Of a DNA stretch of 64,000 nt, positions 39,740 to 48,916 are shown in pieces; position 1 is the stretch's first letter; every line of letters begins with the position of its first letter. The translations under genes and the position numbers were made by a program. Origin of the DNA: JANQQJ01 sp046290575 (lineage in GTDB: Bacteria; Pseudomonadota; Alphaproteobacteria; SMXS01); NCBI GenBank assembly GCA_046290575.1, contig JBKAGX010000004.1, forward strand, positions 1 to 64,000. The letters are read 5' to 3'. The notes beneath the pieces are model-generated. The model did not search any database and was not told the origin of the DNA. It saw only the letters and a program-made list of their open reading frames with translations.

Positions 39740-42349
39740 ATGAAAGTGGCTCTACAGAATGGTCTTCGCGCCTGGATGAGCGTTGTGGCGCATCAGCCCT
39801 GGCTGGTGCTGGCAGTGGTGCTCCTCAGCGTCGCGGGTTCGGTCTGGTACACAGTCGCCAATCTGGGGATCAATACCGATACCGCTAATATGGTCCCCGC
39901 TGATGCGCCGTTCCGGGTTGCCGAAGAAGCCTATTGGGAAGTGTTTCCGCAGAATGACGACAATATTGTTGTTGTCGTTCAGGATAGTGATGCGCTTAGG
40001 GCCGACAAAACAGCCGCGTTTCTGGTTGCAGCTCTGGAAGCGCAGGACCGCTATTTTCTGGACATCTACGCGCCCGGCGTTGGCCCGTTTTTTGACCGGA
40101 ACGGACTGCTTTATCTCGACCCGGAAGACCTGAGCGATACGGTCGATCGGTTGGCGGAATCACAGGCCGGCCTTGCGGTCATCGCGCGCGACCCCAGCCT
40201 GCGCGGATTGCTGGATGCGCTGGGCCAGGCGCTCGACGCCGCTGCCCGGGGGGAACCTGTGCCTGCCTCCTTCACCCGGATCACGCAACGGCTGGCTGTC
40301 GCAGCGGAACAGGTTGAGCGTGGTGAGCGGCCGGAGGGGAGCCTGATTCCGGGCATGCTGGGTGAGGACGGCGTCAGCACCCGGGTTATCCAAGCGCAAA
40401 TCCTGCTCGATCTTGCCCAGGCGATCTCGTCCGAAGCGGCCATTGGGTGGTTCCGCAGCTTTGTTGACGAACAGCGCACCATAGGGGCGATTGCCGACAG
40501 CACGTCAGTCCGGCTTACCGGTGAAGTCGTGATGGGCTATGAAGAACTGGAATCGGTGGCGCAGGGGATGGCGCTGGCCGGCGTTGTGTCGCTGGCTCTG
40601 TTGGTTTTGATTCTGGGCTTCGGTATGCGTTCCGTGCGGCTGATCGGTGCAGCCTATGCGACTCTGTTTATCGGGTTGATCTGGATGGGTGCTTTTGCGA
40701 CGGCGACGGTGGGCGAACTCAACATGCTCTCGGTGTCCGTCACCGTGCTTTTCATCGGTTTGGGAATCGACCATGCAATCCACTTCTGTATGCGCTATGC
40801 CGAGGCGCTGGGCCGGGGTGCCGTCAAGGAAGACGCACTCGTGGAAGCGGGTGGCGAAATCGGCCCGGCACTGATGCTGTGCGCTCTGAGCTCGGCCATC
40901 GGGTTTTTGTCCTTTATTCCAACCGATTATCGGGGGTTTGCTGACCTGGGGATTATCGCTGCCGGTGGCATGGCGATGGCGCTGATCGCCAGCCTGGTCG
41001 CATTACCGGCGCTGCTGGCGGTATTGGGGCCCCCGGGCAGGCAGGTATGGCAGGGACCGAAACGGTCGCTATCCCCCAAACTCCGCAATAGGGCCGCGCT
41101 GGGCATGATCTGCCTGGCAGTTCTGGCACTGCCTTTGGCGTCCGGCGCACGGTTTGACTCCAGCACCATTGCGCTCAAGGACCCAAATTCGGAGGGCGTT
41201 CAGACGCTGCAGGATCTGACCGACGACGGAGGCAATTCCGGTTTTGTCGCCAATGTGATCGTCGATGGCCGTGCGGACGCCCTGGCTCTGGCGGAAAAGC
41301 TGGAAGCCTTGCCAGAGGTCGACCGGGTGATGACGCCTGCAGATTTTGTCCCTGAAGGTCAGGATGAAAAGCTCGGTATCATTGATGAAGCGGCGTTCTT
41401 TCTTTTCCCGGCGCTCAATCCGGAGCCTGTGCCCGCCCCGGAGGAGTCTGACAGGCGCGCAGCAGCGAACGGTTTCGTCAAGAAAGCTGCTGAGCTGGCT
41501 GAAATCGATCCGGTTGCTGCCAACGCAGCCCGAGCTCTCGCCAATGCACTCAAGGCTTTACTGGTCAGCGAAAACTCTGCTGCCGAACTGGCGGCGCTTG
41601 AAGAGGCAACAGTGCCGCAGGTCGAGGCGCAGATTGAACGTTTGCGGGACGCGATGCAGGCAGGCCCTGTCGCGTTTGACGATTTGCCACCCGAACTGTT
41701 GTCGCGGGATATTGCACGTGACGGTGCTTGGTCGCTGACGATTTTTCCAGCCGGAGATATGAGTAATCATCGAGAGATGCGCGCTTTTGCCGAGGCGCTA
41801 ACCCAGGCGGTGCCAGGCGTGTCCGGCCGCCCGATTTCAGAGGTGGCAACCGGCGCCATTGTGGTGGAATCCTTCATCACTGCATCGGCGTTGGCGCTGG
41901 GTCTGATCTCTTTGTTGCTGTTGGTCATTCTGCGCCGGCTTACGGACCTGCTGCTGGTGCTGATTCCGCTGGCGGTTGCCTTCAGCCTAACGGTGGGCGT
42001 GACGGTTCTGACCGGCATGGCATTTAATTTTGCCAATGTGATCGTTTTACCGCTGCTTCTGGGGTTCGGGGTCGATAGCGGTATTCACATGGTGCTGCGC
42101 CGGCGCGATCAGGGCGCCGTGGACACCATGATGGGCTCCAGCACGCCGCGGGCGATTGTGCTTAGTGCTTTGACAACCATCGCATCTTTCGTCAGCCTGT
42201 CCCTGTCGCCGCATTGGGGGACCGCCAGCCTGGGGCTACTGCTAACGCTGGCCATGTCCCTGATCGTGATATCGACAGTGGTTGTCCTACCGGCGCTGAT
42301 GCGGTGGCGCGACATGAAGCCAACGAGCCTAGGGCCCGTTGATCATTAG
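39740..42349 (+). CDS. hpnN: HpnN, hopanoid RND (MMPL-type) transporter
   Basis: 869-aa inner-membrane RND exporter thought to move hopanoids to the outer membrane. Two repeats each have a large periplasmic loop followed by six helices. The first repeat has SVTVLFIGLGIDHAIHFCMR and the second NVIVLPLLLGFGVDSGIHM, both typical MMPL/SSD motifs with the conserved GxxxD. It is divergent from hpnM. The final codons and stop (VDH*, ...GATCATTAG) lie inside the left inverted repeat of a MITE-like element beginning at about 42329, so the natural C-terminus may have been replaced. Confidence 0.92.
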   Translation: MKVALQNGLRAWMSVVAHQPWLVLAVVLLSVAGSVWYTVANLGINTDTANMVPADAPFRVAEEAYWEVFPQNDDNIVVVVQDSDALRADKTAAFLVAALEAQDRYFLDIYAPGVGPFFDRNGLLYLDPEDLSDTVDRLAESQAGLAVIARDPSLRGLLDALGQALDAAARGEPVPASFTRITQRLAVAAEQVERGERPEGSLIPGMLGEDGVSTRVIQAQILLDLAQAISSEAAIGWFRSFVDEQRTIGAIADSTSVRLTGEVVMGYEELESVAQGMALAGVVSLALLVLILGFGMRSVRLIGAAYATLFIGLIWMGAFATATVGELNMLSVSVTVLFIGLGIDHAIHFCMRYAEALGRGAVKEDALVEAGGEIGPALMLCALSSAIGFLSFIPTDYRGFADLGIIAAGGMAMALIASLVALPALLAVLGPPGRQVWQGPKRSLSPKLRNRAALGMICLAVLALPLASGARFDSSTIALKDPNSEGVQTLQDLTDDGGNSGFVANVIVDGRADALALAEKLEALPEVDRVMTPADFVPEGQDEKLGIIDEAAFFLFPALNPEPVPAPEESDRRAAANGFVKKAAELAEIDPVAANAARALANALKALLVSENSAAELAALEEATVPQVEAQIERLRDAMQAGPVAFDDLPPELLSRDIARDGAWSLTIFPAGDMSNHREMRAFAEALTQAVPGVSGRPISEVATGAIVVESFITASALALGLISLLLLVILRRLTDLLLVLIPLAVAFSLTVGVTVLTGMAFNFANVIVLPLLLGFGVDSGIHMVLRRRDQGAVDTMMGSSTPRAIVLSALTTIASFVSLSLSPHWGTASLGLLLTLAMSLIVISTVVVLPALMRWRDMKPTSLGPVDH

Positions 42350-42600
42350 CACATCGATCTGGCTGGAGCGAAAAACCGCCAGGTCAAGGAGTGAGGACGA
42401 GGGACATGCTGGGCATATTCAAGGACGAACGACGCGGAAATGGCGGTTTTGCGCGCAGCCCTGAAAGGGTTCGGTCCAAATCGCCGCGGGCAGCGTCGAA
42501 AATGCTCGAAAGTGCGCCACACTTCCTTGCGCTTTTCTCCATGCCTGCGGTTGATTTGGCCTCGATCCAGATCGACGCGGTAATGATCAACAGGCCCTAA
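42329..42600. mobile_element. MITE-like inverted-repeat element at the 3' end of hpnN
   Basis: The left end (42329-42362) and right end (42567-42600) are 34-bp inverted repeats with about 5 mismatches. Both begin TAGGGCC(C/T)GTTGATCATTA and continue to TCGATCTGG. TA dinucleotides bound each end, as in IS630/mariner-type insertions. Further internal sequence is loosely complementary, so the whole ~270 bp could fold. It has no credible gene: a 69-codon frame at 42391-42600 is composed of element sequence. I recall similar sequence as a dispersed repeat in alphaproteobacteria but cannot verify it. Confidence 0.75.
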
Positions 42601-42611
42601 GGGGAATCGTC

Positions 42612-43196
42612 GTGACGATAGCTTTATGGAAAAAGCTGTTGGTGGTGACACCAGCGTTCCTGATCGTGCATCTGACCGCATCGGGGATTCCGCAGTTGAT
42701 TGACGGCTTTCGCGAATTCTGGGAACTGACGCCGGGACAAGATACGCGGATCGCACTTGCGTTTCCGGCTGGCTACGCGGCCGCTATCCCGTTGGCGCTC
42801 TTATTGCCCGTGCGGGGTCTTAGGGCCGGGTTGACCCTTGCCATACTGGTTTGTTTGCTGGCGTCGGCGGTTATGGCGTTTTACGTAAACGGTTATGGGT
42901 TCGCGATGCCCATCCTCTTGTCGCTCGGCGCGGCAGCGGGCTTCAGTGTCCCGATCTCCGGCCGTCTCTTGGGACTCAGCAGAGTACCGCCGCTCGCCAT
43001 CGCGATGTCGGTATTGGTGGTTGTTGGCTGGTATGCCTCGATCCCGTTCTTTGAGTTCTTCAAGCAGGGGCTGCCCATCGGGGACGCTGCTGGATGGGCA
43101 GGTCCCTATATTGTTCAGGCTGTTCTGGCACTGGTCTGGCTGCCACTCGCGTTGTTTTCGATCCCCAGCAGGCCTCCTGGCCGGTTCCGTCAGTGA
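42612..43196 (+). CDS. Hypothetical membrane protein
   Basis: 194 aa, GTG start. About five hydrophobic helices: residues 8-26, 48-65, 72-90, 95-115 and 128-150, with a further one near 165-185. I do not recognise the family. The basic C-terminal tail SRPPGRFRQ would be cytoplasmic by the positive-inside rule. It lies 11 bp downstream of the MITE-like element, and its 3' end is 16 bp from the convergent nadK gene. A role linked to hpnN is only suggested by order. Confidence 0.6.
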   Translation: MTIALWKKLLVVTPAFLIVHLTASGIPQLIDGFREFWELTPGQDTRIALAFPAGYAAAIPLALLLPVRGLRAGLTLAILVCLLASAVMAFYVNGYGFAMPILLSLGAAAGFSVPISGRLLGLSRVPPLAIAMSVLVVVGWYASIPFFEFFKQGLPIGDAAGWAGPYIVQAVLALVWLPLALFSIPSRPPGRFRQ

Positions 43197-43212
43197 GCCC
43201 CTTCGCCCGCGG

Positions 43213-43986
43213 CTAATCCGCGAACTGTTCTGTGAGAATCCGGTCGGCCAGATTGTGGCCGGCATCGAAAAGCAGACGCAGCGATACATCGCGGTCTTCT
43301 TCGATCTCCACCCGCGCCACATCGCGGACCTCGAAATTATCGGCGGTGGCGCTGACCGGCCGGTCGGCAGCGTGGAGCACTTCAAAAGTGATTTTCGCAT
43401 CGTGCGGAAGCAGGGCGCCGCGCCAACGCCGGGGCCGAAAGGCGCTGATCGGCGTCAGGCACAGAATATCCGCTTCAATCGGGATAATCGGCCCGTGCAC
43501 CGAGAGATTATAGGCCGAACTGCCAGCAGGCGTCGCGACCAGCGCGCCGTCGCAGACGAGTTCGTTCAGACGAACTTTCCCGTCGATCAGCACGCGGATT
43601 TTGGCCGCCTGGTAGGTCTGGCGCAATAGCGATACTTCATTGATCGCCAGCGCTTCTTCGACGGTCCCGTCGACGGTGGTGGCGACCATCCGCAGCGGAT
43701 GCAGCTCCACCTCTTCGGCCTGTTCGATACGCGCGATCAGGTCGTTTTCACGGTACTCGTTCATCAGAAAACCCAGCGATCCGGCGTTCATGCCGTAGAC
43801 GGGGACTTGATGGTCGATCATCTGGTGCAGGGTCCGCAACATGAAGCCGTCGCCACCCAGCGCGACCACAATGTCTGCTTCGTCGAGTGGGACCGTATTG
43901 TATTGCGCTTGCAGCTGTTCCAGAACAGTGGCGGCTTTTTCAAGCCTGGTGCTGGCAGCGAACGCGATTTTGGGATGTGAAGACAA
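43213..43986 (-). CDS. nadK: NAD kinase
   Basis: 257-aa ATP-NAD kinase producing NADP. The catalytic GGDG motif (VVALGGDGFMLRTLH, near residue 44) is intact. NEVSLLR, then LVCDGALVATPAGSSAYNLS (NAD-binding, TPAGSSAY) and a short C-terminal strand region follow. Start codon TTG at 43986, 7 bp downstream of the moaA stop, so the two are co-transcribed. Length and motifs are normal for the alphaproteobacterial type. Confidence 0.95.
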   Translation of the reverse strand: MSSHPKIAFAASTRLEKAATVLEQLQAQYNTVPLDEADIVVALGGDGFMLRTLHQMIDHQVPVYGMNAGSLGFLMNEYRENDLIARIEQAEEVELHPLRMVATTVDGTVEEALAINEVSLLRQTYQAAKIRVLIDGKVRLNELVCDGALVATPAGSSAYNLSVHGPIIPIEADILCLTPISAFRPRRWRGALLPHDAKITFEVLHAADRPVSATADNFEVRDVARVEIEEDRDVSLRLLFDAGHNLADRILTEQFAD

Positions 43987-43993
43987 ACGCCGT

Positions 43994-44986
43994 TCAGCCG
44001 CCAGTAACGCTCATATGCCGCGACACGGCAGGGGCTTTGGTGCGCCGGTCGATGATGAAATCATGACCCTTCGGCTTGCGGCCGATGGCTTCGTCGATGG
44101 CGTCATTCAGCGCTGTGTTGTCTTCATCGGCCCGCAATGCCGCGCGCAGATCAGCGGAATCATCCTGGCCCAGGCACATGTAAAGCATGCCGGTGCAGGT
44201 CACGCGGACCCGGTTGCAGCTTTCGCAGAAATTATGGGTGAGGGGGGTGATGAAACCCAGCCGCTGACCGGTCTGCTCCAGCGTTACGTAACGTGCCGGG
44301 CCGCCGGTGCGGTGGTCAGATTCAAGCATGTTGTAGCGTTGACCGATCTGTGCTTTCAGCAGCGAAAGCGGCAGATACCGGTCCACACGGGCGACATCGA
44401 CTTCACCGAGCGGCATGGTCTCAATGAAGGTCAGGTCAAAGCCTTCGCGGCCCGTCCACTCGATCAACTCGAAGACCTCTTCATCGTTCACACCGCGCAG
44501 CGCAACCGTGTTGATCTTGATCTGCAGGCCCGCTTCCTTGGCGGCAGCGATGCCGTCCAGCACCTGGGGCAGGCGGCCCCAACGGGTGATGTCGGCAAAC
44601 TTGGCTTCGTCGAGCGTATCGACCGATACGTTAATGCGTTTGACGCCCGCATCCACCAGCTCATCGGCAAAGCGCGCCAACTGGCTGCCATTGCTGGTCA
44701 GCGTCAGTTCTTCCAGCGCGCCGGTATCAAGATGGCGGCCCAGGCTGCGGATCAGCGTCATCACATCGCGCCGCACCAACGGCTCGCCGCCGGTCAGCCG
44801 CAGCTTGCGCACGCCTTTTTCGATGAACGCGGTGCACAGACGGTCCAGTTCCTCCAGCGTCAGCACTTCTGATTTGGGCAGAAACGTCATGTCTTCCGCC
44901 ATGCAGTAGACGCAGCGGAAGTCGCATCGGTCGGTGACCGATACGCGCAGATATGAAATGTGGCGGCCGAACGGGTCGATCAACAA
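43994..44986 (-). CDS. moaA: GTP 3',8-cyclase MoaA
   Basis: Radical SAM enzyme, 330 aa, converting GTP to 3',8-cyclo-GTP in molybdenum cofactor synthesis. The N-terminal cluster motif CDFRCVYC is near residues 21-28. RLTGGEPLVRRD follows, and the C-terminal cluster Cys set is FCESCNRVRVTCTGMLYMC. The chain ends in the conserved Gly-Gly. Start is TTG (44986 or the next TTG at 44983) behind GGGAGAGGG. Other moa genes are not in the window. It is separated from mfd by 84 bp with no recognised feature. Confidence 0.96.
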   Translation of the reverse strand: MLIDPFGRHISYLRVSVTDRCDFRCVYCMAEDMTFLPKSEVLTLEELDRLCTAFIEKGVRKLRLTGGEPLVRRDVMTLIRSLGRHLDTGALEELTLTSNGSQLARFADELVDAGVKRINVSVDTLDEAKFADITRWGRLPQVLDGIAAAKEAGLQIKINTVALRGVNDEEVFELIEWTGREGFDLTFIETMPLGEVDVARVDRYLPLSLLKAQIGQRYNMLESDHRTGGPARYVTLEQTGQRLGFITPLTHNFCESCNRVRVTCTGMLYMCLGQDDSADLRAALRADEDNTALNDAIDEAIGRKPKGHDFIIDRRTKAPAVSRHMSVTGG

Positions 44987-45070
44987 CCCTCTCCCAAGTC
45001 AGTCAGATCGTCTTGCCCCCGTTATATAGCAGGGGCTCCGCGCTTTTCACGGGTTTTTGCGGGAGGGTGC

Positions 45071-48000
45071 CTAGGCCGCCTGCTTCATAGCGATCCCGGC
45101 GAGGGAGGAAACCAAATCCTGCGCGCCTTTGACGCGGGCATCCACGTCCGACCAGTCGCGTTTCAGGACCAGCGTATGGTCGGGCCGCAGCTTGGCGGTA
45201 CCGGATTGGCGCGCCAGATACTCAACCAGTCCGGCCGGGTTGGCGAATTCGTCATTGTAAAAGGACACGGTCGCGCCGCGCGGCCCGGCATCCAGCTTGG
45301 CGATCCCCGCCTGCTTGCATTGTTGTTTGATGGAGACGATCCGCAGCAGGCCATCGACTTCACCGGGCAGGGATCCGAACCGGTCGATCAGTTCGGCGGC
45401 GAGGCTTTCCAGCTCTTCCGGTTCGTGCAGCCGGGCGATCCGGCGATAGAGGCCCAGCCGGACACTCAGGTCCTGCACATAGTCCTCCGGGATCAAGACG
45501 GCGGTGCCCAGATTGACCTGCGGTGACCAGTCTTCTTCCAGGACGGGGGCCTCACCGGTCTGTTCCGCGCGCGAGCGGACAACCGCCTCTTCCAGCATAT
45601 GCTGATAGAGCTCGACACCGACTTCCCGGATATGACCGGATTGTTCCTCGCCCAGCAGATTGCCCGCGCCGCGAATGTCCAGATCATGGCTCGCCAGGGT
45701 AAATCCGGCACCCAGTTCATCAAGCGATTGCAACACCTTAAGGCGCTTTTCTGCATTGGCTGTTAAAGCCTTGCCAGCGGGTGTTGTCAGATAGGCATAG
45801 GCGCGCAGCTTTGACCGGCCGATACGGCCGCGAAGCTGGTAGAGCTGCGCCAGCCCGAACTGATCGGCCCGGTGGATGATCATCGTGTTGGCGCTGGGAA
45901 TATCGAGTCCGGATTCGATGATGGTCGTCGACAGCAGCACATCATACTGGCCGTCATAATAGGCGTTCATCACGTCTTCCAGCTGGCCGGTGGGCATCTG
46001 CCCATGGGCGACGGCGAATTTCACCTCAGGCACTTCCTCGCGCAGGAAGGTTTCCAGTTCAGGCAGGTCGGCGATACGCGGGCAGACATAGTAGGACTGA
46101 CCGCCGCGGTAGTGTTCGCGCAGCAGCGCCTCGCGCACGGTCATCGGGTCAAACGGCATCACGAAGGTGCGCACCGCCAGCCGGTCGATGGGCGGCGTGG
46201 CAATCAGGCTCAGGCCGCGCATGCCGCTCATCGCCAGTTGAAGCGTCCGCGGGATCGGCGTGGCAGTCAGCGTCAGCACATGAACGTCTTCGCGCAGGGC
46301 CTTCAGCCGTTCCTTGTGGCGGACACCGAAATGTTGTTCCTCGTCGATAATCAGTAGGCCCAGATCCTTGAAGCCGACGGATTTGCCCAGTAGCGCATGG
46401 GTGCCGATCACGATGTCGACGTGCCCGGTCTTCAGGTCTTCCTTGGTCTGGCGGGAATCGCCGGCGCTGACGAACCGTGAGAGCTGTTCAATCCGCACTG
46501 GAAGGCCCGAGAAGCGATCACGGAAGGACTTGAGATGCTGCCGCACCAACAGGGTCGTCGGCGCGATCAGCGCAACCTGCTTGCCTTCCATCACCGCGAT
46601 AAAAGCCGCCCGCAGCGCAACTTCGGTCTTGCCGAAGCCCACATCGCCGCAGACAAGCCGGTCCATCGGGCGACCGTCGACCAGATCATGCACCACATCG
46701 TCAACGGCGCGCAGCTGGTCGTCCGTCTCCTGATAGGGGAAACGGGCGCAGAATTCCTCATAGAGCCCCTGTGCGGGGGACAGTTTGGGCGCCTGCTTCA
46801 GCTCGCGCGAAGCGGCCAGCTTGATCAGCTCGTCGGCCATGTCTCTTAACCGCTGCTTGAGCGCGGCCTTGCGCTGCTGCCAGCCCTGACCGCCCAGCTT
46901 GTCGAGCCGCACAATGGCGTCTTCAGAGCCGAAGCGTGACAAGACGTCGATGTTCTCGACCGGCACGAAAAGCCTGTCGCCACCGTCATAGATCAGCATC
47001 GCGCAATCGTGCGGCGCGCCCGAGACATCGATGGTTTCCAGTCCTTCGAACCGGCCAATCCCGTGGTCGATATGGACGACATAGTCGCCCTCATTGAGCG
47101 AAGACGCTTCGGTGATGAAATTTTCCGCGCGCTTGGAGCGCTTGGCCTTGCGGATCAGGCGATCGCCCAGAAGGTCCTGCTCGGTGATGACGGCCAGCCC
47201 GTCGCTCAGGAAGCCATGTTCCAGGCCCAGCACCGCCAGCGCGGCTGTGTTGCGCGGTACGTCGTCCAGTTCGGCCATCGAGTCGATGGGCAGGGTCGCG
47301 GTCATACCGTGATCGGCCATGACCAGACCCATACGTTCGCGTGATCCTTCGCTATAGGTCGCCATCAGAACATGCTTTGCGTCCTTGACCAGCGCGACCA
47401 GATGCTCGCGCAGCGAATCATAAACGTTGACGCCGTCCTGGGCGCGTTCCGGGGCGAAATCCCGGCCCTGGCGTGCACCATAGTCGACCACGCTGGCGCT
47501 TTCCGGCACCTGATAGGCATTGAATGAGCGGGCAGCCGCGGCATCCAGGGCGGCCGTCCATTCCTCGGTGGTGAGATAGAGCTGGTCCGGCGCCAGCGCA
47601 TTGTAGCGCGTGGATTCACCTGCCTCATTCTGGCGCTGGCGAGCTTCGTAATGGTCGCCGATCATCTCGATCCGGCTGTCGATGGCCTCCTGCGCCAGAT
47701 GGTCGAGGCTGACAAAGGCGTCACCGACATAATCGAAGACCGTGCCCATGGACTTATGGAACAGCGGCAGCCAGTGTTCCATGCCTTGGTACTTCCGCCC
47801 CTCGCTGACCGCTTCATAGAGCGGGTCTGTGCCGGTAACAGCGCCGAACGCTTCGCGGTAGCCCTGCCGGAATCGGGTAATGGTTTTTTCGTCCAGGCTG
47901 AGTTCGCTGACCGGGACGATCTGGAAACCGTCCTCCCGGCCCGTGCTCATCTGCGACAGCGGGTCAAAACGCCGCACGCCGTCCAGTTCGTCGCCAAAGA

Positions 48001-48559
48001 AATCCAGCCGCAGGGGCTCTTCCGCGCCCGCCGGCCAAAGATCAATGAGCCCGCCACGGACGGCGAACTCTCCCGCCTCGCCGACGGTGCTGGAACGCAC
48101 ATAGCCGCTTTCGGCCAGAAACCGGAGCAGCGCCTCGGTATCGACCCGGTCGCCGATTCTGGCCGTAAAACTGCCGGCGGCAACGGCGTCACGTGCAGGC
48201 AGGCGTTGCAGCGCGGCGTTGACCGTCGTCAACACGACATGGCCGTTCGGGGCATCTGTCGTCAGGCGGGCCAGTGCCTGCATGCGGTTGGCGGTAATCA
48301 CCGGATTCGGCGAAACCCGGTCATAGGGCAGGCAATCCCAGGCAGAAAGGGACAGCACCTGCAGCTCAGGTGCGAAGAACGCCAAAGCGTCGCGTAGTGT
48401 CGACAACCGGGAATCGTCGCGGACAATGTGCAGGAGGCCGCCTTGGTGGCCCGCTGCAACGCGTTTTTGGGCGATGTCAGCCAGCAACAGGGCTTCGGCG
48501 CCTTCGGGAACCCCGCAGACAGTCAGCCGGCCTTTAGCGCTGAGAATCCGCTCGTTCAA
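45071..48559 (-). CDS. mfd: Transcription-repair coupling factor Mfd
   Basis: 1162-aa DNA translocase that removes stalled RNA polymerase and recruits UvrA. Domain order is the UvrB-like module, the RNA-polymerase-interacting CarD-like domain (EGDYVVHIDHGIGRFEGLE near 490), helicase lobe 1 (VCGDVGFGKTEVALRAAF; IIDEEQHFGVRHKE), lobe 2 with the TRG motif region (IRGAGNLLGEEQSGH) and the C-terminal D7 domain. The TTG start overlaps the sdhE stop (TTGA). Placement beside sdhE and recG is the common alphaproteobacterial order. Confidence 0.97.
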   Translation of the reverse strand: MNERILSAKGRLTVCGVPEGAEALLLADIAQKRVAAGHQGGLLHIVRDDSRLSTLRDALAFFAPELQVLSLSAWDCLPYDRVSPNPVITANRMQALARLTTDAPNGHVVLTTVNAALQRLPARDAVAAGSFTARIGDRVDTEALLRFLAESGYVRSSTVGEAGEFAVRGGLIDLWPAGAEEPLRLDFFGDELDGVRRFDPLSQMSTGREDGFQIVPVSELSLDEKTITRFRQGYREAFGAVTGTDPLYEAVSEGRKYQGMEHWLPLFHKSMGTVFDYVGDAFVSLDHLAQEAIDSRIEMIGDHYEARQRQNEAGESTRYNALAPDQLYLTTEEWTAALDAAAARSFNAYQVPESASVVDYGARQGRDFAPERAQDGVNVYDSLREHLVALVKDAKHVLMATYSEGSRERMGLVMADHGMTATLPIDSMAELDDVPRNTAALAVLGLEHGFLSDGLAVITEQDLLGDRLIRKAKRSKRAENFITEASSLNEGDYVVHIDHGIGRFEGLETIDVSGAPHDCAMLIYDGGDRLFVPVENIDVLSRFGSEDAIVRLDKLGGQGWQQRKAALKQRLRDMADELIKLAASRELKQAPKLSPAQGLYEEFCARFPYQETDDQLRAVDDVVHDLVDGRPMDRLVCGDVGFGKTEVALRAAFIAVMEGKQVALIAPTTLLVRQHLKSFRDRFSGLPVRIEQLSRFVSAGDSRQTKEDLKTGHVDIVIGTHALLGKSVGFKDLGLLIIDEEQHFGVRHKERLKALREDVHVLTLTATPIPRTLQLAMSGMRGLSLIATPPIDRLAVRTFVMPFDPMTVREALLREHYRGGQSYYVCPRIADLPELETFLREEVPEVKFAVAHGQMPTGQLEDVMNAYYDGQYDVLLSTTIIESGLDIPSANTMIIHRADQFGLAQLYQLRGRIGRSKLRAYAYLTTPAGKALTANAEKRLKVLQSLDELGAGFTLASHDLDIRGAGNLLGEEQSGHIREVGVELYQHMLEEAVVRSRAEQTGEAPVLEEDWSPQVNLGTAVLIPEDYVQDLSVRLGLYRRIARLHEPEELESLAAELIDRFGSLPGEVDGLLRIVSIKQQCKQAGIAKLDAGPRGATVSFYNDEFANPAGLVEYLARQSGTAKLRPDHTLVLKRDWSDVDARVKGAQDLVSSLAGIAMKQAA

Positions 48560-48831
48560 CGCAATCCCTCAATGGTGAAATCGAAGGCTTGCAGCATCTC
48601 CATGATATCCGTCTGGTACTCGGGTGGCACGGGGTCGCGGCCGATTACCCAGCCATAGACGTCCAGATCCTGCGCCTCCAGCAGCTCGGCGAATCGGTCG
48701 AGCTGTTCGGCGCTGAAATCCTGCAAATGCGCATCGGCGAAGCGGCCCATCATCAGGTCGGCTTCCTTGGTGCCGCGGTGCCACGCGCGGAAGCGCAGCT
48801 TCTTGCGGACAAGTTCCAGGTCTTCGCTCAT
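48556..48831 (-). CDS. sdhE: SdhE, FAD assembly factor (DUF339)
   Basis: 91-aa protein that promotes covalent flavinylation of succinate dehydrogenase. The conserved RGxxE motif is seen as RAWHRGTKEADLMMGRF (about residues 13-29). YGWVIGRDPVPPEY later is also typical. Start ATG at 48831, preceded by AGGCGATTG; the open frame extends upstream without a better start. It overlaps mfd by 4 bp and is divergent from recG across 85 bp. Confidence 0.95.
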   Translation of the reverse strand: MSEDLELVRKKLRFRAWHRGTKEADLMMGRFADAHLQDFSAEQLDRFAELLEAQDLDVYGWVIGRDPVPPEYQTDIMEMLQAFDFTIEGLR

Positions 48832-48916
48832 CAATCGCCTGCGTTTGATGTCATCGGGGCCCCCGATATACTGGCTTAACGTTACCCTGTCAGCAGCCCA
48901 GACCCGGCGGCCCGCC

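Noticed and set aside
42391..42600. 69-codon frame inside the MITE-like element
   Set aside because: It lies wholly in repeat sequence, ends in the inverted repeat and resembles no protein.
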